Shown here in pieces: positions 58,500-64,000 of a DNA stretch of 64,000 nucleotides. The notes beneath the pieces were generated by a model. It saw only the letters and a list, made by a program, of their open reading frames with translations. It made no database searches and was not told where the DNA came from. The first letter of the stretch is position 1. Each line of letters starts with the position of its first letter. The position numbers and the translations under genes were made by a program. This DNA comes from Streptomyces venezuelae. Its GTDB lineage: Bacteria; Actinomycetota; Actinomycetes; Streptomycetales; Streptomycetaceae. The DNA lies in the NCBI RefSeq assembly GCF_008642375.1, contig NZ_CP029194.1, positions 1,736,001-1,800,000 of the forward strand, read 5' to 3'.

Positions 58500-58713
58500 G
58501 CCCGCCCTGCCGGCCCGCGGCCGACGAGTCGGCGCGGGCGCCCATCAGGTCCTGGAAGGACTGCATGCACGGCAGGCAGTGCCGGTCCGTCCGCACCCCG
58601 TCGGCGTCGCGGTCGACGCTCTGACCGCAGAGGCTGTTGCCCGCCTCCTTGGCGATCACGTGCCAGACCAGAAGGCCGCTGGAGTCGTCGGGCGCGATGT
58701 GCATCTCGTACAT
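58489..58713 (-). CDS. Small Cys-rich protein conserved in Streptomyces
   Basis: The 74-aa protein starts MYEMHIAPDDSSGLLVWHVI. It has Cys residues at NSLCGQS and RHCLPCM, plus nearby His, a pattern that could bind zinc. There is no signal peptide. I do not know its function. GGAG lies upstream of the ATG. The last codons overlap the end of the response regulator gene on the other strand. Confidence 0.75.
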   Translation of the reverse strand: MYEMHIAPDDSSGLLVWHVIAKEAGNSLCGQSVDRDADGVRTDRHCLPCMQSFQDLMGARADSSAAGRQGGLTA

Positions 58714-58805
58714 GGCAGTTTCCGTTCTCCGGGTGCGGTGTCCGGGTTCCACCCAACTCGTGCCCGGCGGCCCCGGCACGGCGGCCCGGCCGTTCGGGTG
58801 AACCG

Positions 58806-60584
58806 TCACGGGCCGGCAGGACCGGTCTTCGGCGTGGGGCCGGGCTCCGGAGAGCCGGGCTCCGGCGGGTGGGGGCCGGGCTCCGGCCGGTCCCGGTCGC
58901 GCTCCGGCCGGTCCGGGTCGCGCTCCGGCCGGTCCCGGTCGCGCTCCGGCCGGTCCGGGTCGCGCTCCGGCGGGTTGGGACCCGCGGCGCCCCGTTCGCG
59001 GCTCGCGCGTCCGGCCCCGCCGGCGCCCGGCAGTCCACGCGTCACCAGGAAGCTCGCCAGGGTGATGCCCCCGGTCGCGAGGACGGCCGCCTTGAGGCCG
59101 GCGAGCTGGGCCGAGGCGTAGGAGTCGGTGACGGCGTCCACCTCCTGCGGCGGAAGCCCCGCGCTCTCCGCCGCCGCGCGGACCTGCTCGGTGGGGACGA
59201 AGCTGATCCCGGCCTCCAGCGCGACGCTCGTCTGCGCGCGCGCCTCGTCAGAGAGTCTCGCGTCGTCCTCCACCTGGGTGGTGAAGGCCTGGGCCAGGGC
59301 TCCGATCAGCAGGGATCCGATGAGGGCCGTGCCGAGCGCGGAGCCCAGGTTCTGCGCGGTGAACTGCAGGCCGCCGACCTCGCTGCGCTCCTCCTCCCCC
59401 ACGCTGGACTGCACGACGTTGCCGAGCTGCGAGGCGAGCAGCCCCATGCCCAGGCCGAGGAGCGCCATGGCCCAGAAGAACTGGGCGTCGTCGATGACGG
59501 GGTCGATGGTGGCGAGGAGCCAGGCGATGGCGGCGAGGAGCAGCACCAGGGCCAGCCGGACGATCCGCCGCGGGCCAAGCCTGCGGCCGAGCTTCGCCGC
59601 GCCCAGAGAGGCCGCGAGCATGGTGACGGAGACCGGCAGGAGCCGCAGTCCCGTCTCGAAGGCGTCGAGTCCCTGCACCACCTGGAGGTAGAGCGGGATG
59701 GTGAAGAACAGCCCGAGCAGGATGAGGTTCTGGCTGAGCAGGGTCATCAGCCCCGCGCTCAGGGTGGGTCTGCGGAAGAGGGCCAGGTGGACCAGGGGGT
59801 CGGCGCCGCGGGCCTCCCGGCGCTCCTCCCACGCCCGGAAGAGGAAGAGGACCACCGCTCCGGCCCCGATCACGAACAGCGTGGGGGCGAAGCCGAAGAC
59901 CGTGAAGGGCGGGTTGCGCGGCTCGACCCATCCCCAGGTGCTGCTCTGCAGCACGCCGAGCACGCCGAGGCCCAGACCGGCCGCCGACAGCACGGCGCCG
60001 ACGCCGTCGAGCCCGGGACGCCGGCTCACCGGGGCCGGTTCCGGGATCGCCCGCCGCAGGAGCAGGACGGCCAGCACCACCACGACCTCGCCCGCGAAGA
60101 CCAGGCGCCAGGTGAGGTACGTCGTCACCCAGCCGCCGAGCAGCGGACCGACCGCGATGCCCGCGCCGGCCAGGCCGCCGATGACGCCGTACGCGACGGA
60201 GCGGTCGCGGCCCCGGTAGGACTCGGCGACGAGGGCCGCCATGGAGGGGAGCACCAGGGCGGCGCCGAGCCCCTCGATGATCGACCAGCCCAGGGTGAGG
60301 ACCCACAGGGTGGGCGCGACGGCGGTCAGGGCCGATCCGAGGCCGTAGACCGCCATGCCGATCAGGAAGACGCGGCGACGGCCCAGGATGTCCCCGAACC
60401 TGCCTCCGATGATCATGAAGGCGGCCATGACCAGGGCGTACAGGGTGATGACGGCCTGGATCGCCGTCACCTCGGTGTCGAAGTCCTCGACCAGCTGGCT
60501 GATGGAGACGTTCATGACGGAGGTGTCCAGCACCATCAGGAACTGGGCCGTCCCCAGCACGATCAGAGCACGCCAACGTCCCAT
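58806..60584 (-). CDS. DHA2-family MFS drug exporter with repetitive charged tail
   Basis: The 592-aa protein starts MGRWRALIVLGTAQFLMVLD, the usual DHA2 N-terminus with the D-T-S-V-M-N motif. It has about 14 membrane helices, with motif A at GGRFGDILGRRRVFLIGM and motif C at AGAGIAVGPLLGGWVTTYLT. Residues after about 530 are a soluble tail of PERDPDR/PERDRDR heptads and Pro-rich sequence, encoded by a 21-bp tandem repeat. I chose ATG 60584 (GAGGTG upstream); an in-frame GTG at 60620 would add 12 residues. It probably exports toxic compounds. Confidence 0.92.
   Translation of the reverse strand: MGRWRALIVLGTAQFLMVLDTSVMNVSISQLVEDFDTEVTAIQAVITLYALVMAAFMIIGGRFGDILGRRRVFLIGMAVYGLGSALTAVAPTLWVLTLGWSIIEGLGAALVLPSMAALVAESYRGRDRSVAYGVIGGLAGAGIAVGPLLGGWVTTYLTWRLVFAGEVVVVLAVLLLRRAIPEPAPVSRRPGLDGVGAVLSAAGLGLGVLGVLQSSTWGWVEPRNPPFTVFGFAPTLFVIGAGAVVLFLFRAWEERREARGADPLVHLALFRRPTLSAGLMTLLSQNLILLGLFFTIPLYLQVVQGLDAFETGLRLLPVSVTMLAASLGAAKLGRRLGPRRIVRLALVLLLAAIAWLLATIDPVIDDAQFFWAMALLGLGMGLLASQLGNVVQSSVGEEERSEVGGLQFTAQNLGSALGTALIGSLLIGALAQAFTTQVEDDARLSDEARAQTSVALEAGISFVPTEQVRAAAESAGLPPQEVDAVTDSYASAQLAGLKAAVLATGGITLASFLVTRGLPGAGGAGRASRERGAAGPNPPERDPDRPERDRDRPERDPDRPERDRDRPEPGPHPPEPGSPEPGPTPKTGPAGP
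58887..58970. repeat. 21-bp tandem repeat, four copies, in the MFS tail
   Basis: Units CCGGTCCCGGTCGCGCTCCG(G) and a one-base variant alternate at 58887, 58908, 58929 and 58950, so the higher-order unit is 42 bp. They encode heptads of Pro, Glu, Arg and Asp at the C-terminus of the exporter. The DNA identity points to recent growth of the array. Confidence 0.9.
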
Positions 60585-60722
60585 GGTCGCCACCTCGCCG
60601 GACTCGGCCGCCGGTGCCACCGACGGCGGGAGGGGTGAGCTCTCCCTCCGCCATCACATCCGAAAGGGCGCGCCCCAGCCACCGGAAGGGCCAGCGGCCC
60701 CGGCCGCCCTGGCGGCGGGGGC

Positions 60723-61040
60723 CTACTGCGCGGCCGGCGGGGGTCCGAAGAGCTCGACGGCACGGCGGACGCCCGCGAGGCCCTCGGCGAGCGCGCTGAC
60801 GGAACCGACGGAGCCCGCGACGATCAGCAGCGAGCGGCGCAGCCGCCGCACCTCGGGGTCGCCGCTGAGCGCCATGGCGTCCAGTGCGGCCAGCTCGTCC
60901 TCGGCGATCCCCCGGTCGGCGAACTCGACCCGGTGTGCGGCCAGTTCGCGTCGGAGCCGGGACACGGCGAACCGCAGTTCGGTCACCCTGGGGTCCACAC
61001 CCTCGCCGGTCACTCGCCTCTGCCCCACGCTTCGCAACAT
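60723..61040 (-). CDS. Small helical protein of unknown function (possibly DUF5955)
   Basis: The 105-aa protein from ATG 61040 (GGGGGAG upstream) is largely helical. It has RVTELRFAVSRLRRELAAHR and GIAEDELAALDAMALSGDPE, then a hydrophobic C-terminal part (SLLIVAGSVGSVSALAEGLA). It is a type often seen singly in Streptomyces genomes and sometimes labelled DUF5955. No function is known to me. A possible extension to an upstream ATG (61106) would add a Cys-rich segment but lacks a ribosome binding site. Confidence 0.65.
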   Translation of the reverse strand: MLRSVGQRRVTGEGVDPRVTELRFAVSRLRRELAAHRVEFADRGIAEDELAALDAMALSGDPEVRRLRRSLLIVAGSVGSVSALAEGLAGVRRAVELFGPPPAAQ

Positions 61041-61245
61041 GGTTCTCCCCCTCGCACGACACTGTGCGCAGAACTCCACTCCGAACACTCCGGACTCTCC
61101 GAGCATCCCGAGCCGACCCCCCGGTACGGCGGCCGGGCGCCGTGAGTCGCGGGCCAGTTAACTCCTTCGCCACCCCGGCGCGCCACCCTTGGTGAACGGA
61201 ATTCAGGCGACCGTGTGATTCCGCCCCATGAGGTATGCAGTCCCC

Positions 61246-61860
61246 ATGACAGCTGCAGAAGATCGAAGCCCCGTCGTCGCCGGACTGCTCCTCGCCGCCG
61301 GGGGCGGGAGGCGCCTGGGAGGGCGGCCCAAGGCCTTGCTCACGCACCGGGGGCGGCCGCTGGTCGAGCACGCCGTGGGGGTGCTGCGCGGGGCCGGGTG
61401 CGAGGTGGTGCACGTGGTGCTCGGGGCGTCGGCCGGCGCCGTACGGGAGCGGGCGGAGCTGCCCGGGTGCGTGCTGGTGGACAACCCGGAGTGGGCGGAG
61501 GGGATGGGGTCCTCGCTGCGGGCCGGGCTCGCCTCGCTGGCGGCCGACGCGCGCGGGGTGGACGCGGCGCTCGTCCTGCTGGTCGACCAGCCGGGGATCG
61601 GGGTGGAGGCGGTGGCCCGGGTCCGGTCCGCGTACCGCTCGCGGGATTCGCTGGCGGCCGCCTCGTACGACGGGCAGCGGGGCCATCCCGTGCTGTTCGG
61701 CGCCGGGCACTGGGCGGGCATCGAGAAGACGGCGGTGGGCGACCGGGGCGCGCGGGACTATCTGGCGGCGCACCGGGATGCGATCACCCCGGTGGACTGT
61801 TCGGATGTGGCCGAGCCCTATGACATCGACACGGAGGCGGATCTGGCCCACCTGGAGTGA
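61246..61860 (+). CDS. MobA/MocA-like nucleotidyltransferase
   Basis: The 204-aa protein has the GT-A nucleotidyltransferase start VAGLLLAAGGGRRLGGRPKA (nucleotide-binding Gly-rich loop and Lys). VLVDNPEWAEGMGSSLRAGL and LVLLVDQPGIG follow, and then GQRGHPVLFGAGHW. This is the pattern of molybdenum cofactor cytidylyltransferases (MocA) and MobA-like proteins. MocA serves xanthine-dehydrogenase type enzymes, which would fit a purine-degradation locus, but the specific nucleotide is not proven. An earlier in-frame ATG exists at 61228. Confidence 0.88.
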   Translation: MTAAEDRSPVVAGLLLAAGGGRRLGGRPKALLTHRGRPLVEHAVGVLRGAGCEVVHVVLGASAGAVRERAELPGCVLVDNPEWAEGMGSSLRAGLASLAADARGVDAALVLLVDQPGIGVEAVARVRSAYRSRDSLAAASYDGQRGHPVLFGAGHWAGIEKTAVGDRGARDYLAAHRDAITPVDCSDVAEPYDIDTEADLAHLE

Positions 61861-61932
61861 GCGGTGGGACACGGGTGTGGCACGCAGCGCCACGTTGTGT
61901 CGATCCAGAGAATCTCGACATCAACAAACCAT

Positions 61933-61973
61933 TGAACTTCCACCATGAGGAAACTAGTATCCACTGTTCAGAA
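61933..61973 (+). promoter_or_regulatory. aceB promoter with a pair of IclR-type boxes
   Basis: A promoter TTGAAC (61933-61938), 16 nt, TAGTAT (61955-61960) is present. Overlapping it are TTCCACCATGAGGAA (61938-61952) and ATCCACTGTTCAGAA (61959-61973), two 15-bp boxes with starts 21 bp apart. The same size and spacing are found in the allB-allR gap. Repression by AllR at this site is the simplest reading. Confidence 0.65.
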
Positions 61974-62096
61974 GCGCCTGCCAGTTCGGAGGCGCTCGCG
62001 GCCGTATCTCGGCGCCTGCGGCACTGCGTGCCGTCCCGCGACGCCCGGCGGCCGCCTGGCACCGCCCGTGAAGTTCGCTGAAGGAAGTGACAGTTC

Positions 62097-63719
62097 ATGT
62101 CCGCACCAGCGCCGTCCCCCCTGGCCGTCGTCGATGCCGAGCCCCTGCCGCGTCAGGAGGAAGTGCTCACCGAGGCCGCCCTGGCCTTCGTCGCCGAACT
62201 GCACCGGCGGTTCACTCCGCGCCGGGACGAGCTCCTCGCCCGCCGGGCGGAGCGTCGCGCCGAGATCGCCCGTACGTCCACCCTGGACTTCCTCCCGGAG
62301 ACCGCCGCGATCCGCGCCGACGACTCCTGGAAGGTCGCACCGGCCCCGGCGGCCCTGAACGACCGCCGTGTCGAGATCACCGGCCCGACCGACCGCAAGA
62401 TGACGATCAACGCGCTCAACTCCGGCGCCCGCGTCTGGCTCGCCGACTTCGAGGACGCCTCCGCGCCGACCTGGGAGAACGTGGTCCTCGGCCAGGTGAA
62501 CCTGATCGACGCGTACACCCGGAACATCGACTTCACGGACCCGAGGTCGGGCAAGACGTACGCCCTCAAGCCCGCCGGCGAGCTGGCCACGGTCGTCATG
62601 CGGCCGCGCGGCTGGCACCTGGAGGAGCGTCACCTCACCTTCGACGGACGCCCGGTGCCCGGCGCGCTCGTCGACTTCGGCCTGTACTTCTTCCACAACG
62701 CCCAGCGTCTGATCGACCTCGGCAAGGGCCCGTACTTCTACCTCCCGAAGACGGAGTCGCACCTGGAGGCCCGCCTCTGGAACGACATCTTCGTCTTCGC
62801 CCAGGACTACGTCGGCATCCCGCAGGGCACCGTCCGCGCCACGGTCCTCATCGAGACCATCACGGCCGCGTACGAGATGGAGGAGATCCTCTACGAGCTC
62901 CGCGACCACGCCGCCGGCCTGAACGCGGGCCGCTGGGACTACCTCTTCTCCATCGTCAAGAACTTCCGTGACGGCGGCGCCAAGTTCGTCCTGCCGGACC
63001 GCAACGCGGTCACGATGACGGCCCCGTTCATGCGCGCGTACACCGAACTCCTCGTCCGCACCTGCCACAAGCGCGGCGCGCACGCGATCGGCGGCATGGC
63101 GGCCTTCATCCCGTCCCGCAAGGACGCCGAGGTCAACAAGGTCGCCTTCGAGAAGGTCAAGGCCGACAAGGACCGCGAGGCCGGCGACGGCTTCGACGGC
63201 TCCTGGGTCGCGCACCCCGACCTGGTCCCGATCGCGATGGCCTCCTTCGACGCCGTCCTCGGCGAGAAGCCGAACCAGAAGGACCGCCTCCGCGAGGACG
63301 TCTCCGTGGCGCCCGGCGAGCTGATCGCGATCGACTCGCTCGACGCGAAGCCCACGTACGAGGGCCTGGTCAGCGCCGTGCAGGTCGGCATCCGCTACAT
63401 CGAGGCGTGGCTGCGCGGCCTCGGCGCCGTCGCCATCTTCAACCTCATGGAGGACGCCGCCACGGCCGAGATCTCGCGCTCGCAGATCTGGCAGTGGATC
63501 AACGCCGGTGTCGTCTTCGAGAACGGGAAGACGGCGACCCCCGAGCTGGCCCGCGAGGTCGCCACCGAGGTGCTCGCCGCGATCCGCGCGGAGATCGGCG
63601 AGGAGGCCTTCGCGGCCGGCAAGTGGCAGCAGGCGCACGACCTGCTCCTGCACGTCTCCCTCGACGCGGACTACGCGGACTTCCTGACGCTCCCCGCCTA
63701 CGAGCAGCTGGTCGGCTGA
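62097..63719 (+). CDS. aceB: Malate synthase A
   Basis: The 540-aa enzyme condenses glyoxylate and acetyl-CoA to malate. It has the family signature KDHAxxLN-equivalent regions [20 protein letters not shown] and [12 protein letters not shown], and the catalytic segment from [20 protein letters not shown], with the metal-binding Glu and nearby acids, on to [19 protein letters not shown]. The catalytic base Asp lies near [19 protein letters not shown]. Its length is typical of malate synthase A. GAAGGA lies upstream of the ATG. Placement with alc-allB-allR and shared boxes indicate that it consumes glyoxylate released from ureidoglycolate. Confidence 0.96.
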   Translation: MSAPAPSPLAVVDAEPLPRQEEVLTEAALAFVAELHRRFTPRRDELLARRAERRAEIARTSTLDFLPETAAIRADDSWKVAPAPAALNDRRVEITGPTDRKMTINALNSGARVWLADFEDASAPTWENVVLGQVNLIDAYTRNIDFTDPRSGKTYALKPAGELATVVMRPRGWHLEERHLTFDGRPVPGALVDFGLYFFHNAQRLIDLGKGPYFYLPKTESHLEARLWNDIFVFAQDYVGIPQGTVRATVLIETITAAYEMEEILYELRDHAAGLNAGRWDYLFSIVKNFRDGGAKFVLPDRNAVTMTAPFMRAYTELLVRTCHKRGAHAIGGMAAFIPSRKDAEVNKVAFEKVKADKDREAGDGFDGSWVAHPDLVPIAMASFDAVLGEKPNQKDRLREDVSVAPGELIAIDSLDAKPTYEGLVSAVQVGIRYIEAWLRGLGAVAIFNLMEDAATAEISRSQIWQWINAGVVFENGKTATPELAREVATEVLAAIRAEIGEEAFAAGKWQQAHDLLLHVSLDADYADFLTLPAYEQLVG

Positions 63720-63790
63720 CCCGTAGGAGAACCGGCTGGTCCGGCTGCCCGCACAGCTGCCGAACAGCTCCCCGCACGACGTACCGAACA

Positions 63791-63833
63791 GGGCTCGGCC
63801 CCCGGTGTCCGCACGGACTCCGGAGGCCGGGCC
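63791..63833 (+). terminator. Terminator hairpin after aceB
   Basis: GGCCCCCGG (63798-63806) pairs with CCGGAGGCC (63820-63828) with one mismatch and encloses GTCCG-CA-CGGAC. Outer GGG/CCC pairs extend the stem. The hairpin lies 72 bp after the aceB stop. The remaining bases to 63988 show no gene; TAACAAGCC near 63898 may belong to the promoter of the next gene. Confidence 0.6.
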
Positions 63834-63988
63834 CTGTCCCGTTCCCTGGCTCCTCACAGGCGACGTGACGCAACCGAGATATGCAGCTACCTAGCGGTAA
63901 CAAGCCAGGGCGTGCGAGATTCCGCCATGCCACCGGCCGGCGGCTGTCCCCCACGTCACTGCGTACCGCATACCGCAGGAGCACAGCC

Positions 63989-64000
63989 ATGCCTTCGACC
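63989..64000 (+). CDS. Start of a next gene, cut by the window end
   Basis: ATGCCTTCGACC (Met-Pro-Ser-Thr) follows AGGAG with 8 nt spacing, a good translation start, and then the window ends. Nothing can be said about the product. Confidence 0.4.

Overview
This window is chromosomal DNA from a Streptomyces-type actinomycete. Evidence for this is the very high GC content, the near-exclusive use of G/C at third codon positions, rare in-frame TTA codons, many leaderless starts, 4-bp ATGA/GTGA gene overlaps, and gene families typical of that genus (gluABCD, allantoin genes under an IclR regulator, IX-type accessory P450s, F420-type PPOX enzymes). No rRNA, tRNA or CRISPR array was seen.

Layout. 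1-6 kb: the start of a nitrilase-family amidohydrolase, an uncharacterised coiled-coil/helical protein, a PPOX/F420 enzyme, then a zone of mobile-DNA wreckage. The wreckage holds a serine recombinase with two apparently compensating frameshifts, a quinone oxidoreductase flanked by ~196-bp direct repeats, the tail of an MFS transporter, and a chimeric ORF joining the front of a Tn3 transposase to the end of an IS5-type transposase. 6-24 kb: mostly ordinary genes. These are an HxlR/NmrA-type divergent pair, an XRE/methionine aminopeptidase divergent pair sharing a palindrome with both starts leaderless, gamma-glutamyltransferase, a P450, a broken TPR-like gene, a secreted CocE-like hydrolase, the glutamate importer gluABCD, exonuclease III, a metallo-hydrolase and a fused pcaL.

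22.7-36.5 kb: a compact hybrid polyketide/non-ribosomal peptide cluster. An MFS exporter diverges from six co-directional, mostly overlapping genes: a 2028-aa ACP-KS-AT-AT-ACP-C megasynthase, a free-standing A-PCP protein, a free-standing AT-less ketosynthase with a Cys/Asn/His active site, a P450, an MbtH-like protein and a formyltransferase-fold enzyme. There is no thioesterase, reductase domain or pathway regulator. The tandem AT (the second preceded by a KS-AT linker but no KS) together with a separate KS that lacks an AT suggests a module split between two polypeptides. Two in-frame TTA codons suggest bldA-dependent timing. I recognise no known product for this arrangement, and it is the most interesting part of the window.

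36.5-50.7 kb: a PHP-domain protein, a sugar ABC importer with a ROK kinase, a GntR regulator and a Gfo/Idh/MocA dehydrogenase, another P450, a two-component system, a DMT-family exporter and an SDR. 50.8-64 kb: allantoin catabolism (alc, allB, IclR-type allR) and malate synthase aceB. The allB-allR gap and the aceB promoter carry matching pairs of 15-bp IclR-like boxes with identical spacing, so one regulator probably ties purine-nitrogen salvage to glyoxylate use. Between allR and aceB lie a MacB-like ABC exporter, a second two-component system, a DHA2-type MFS exporter with a repetitive charged tail, small conserved proteins and a MobA-like nucleotidyltransferase.
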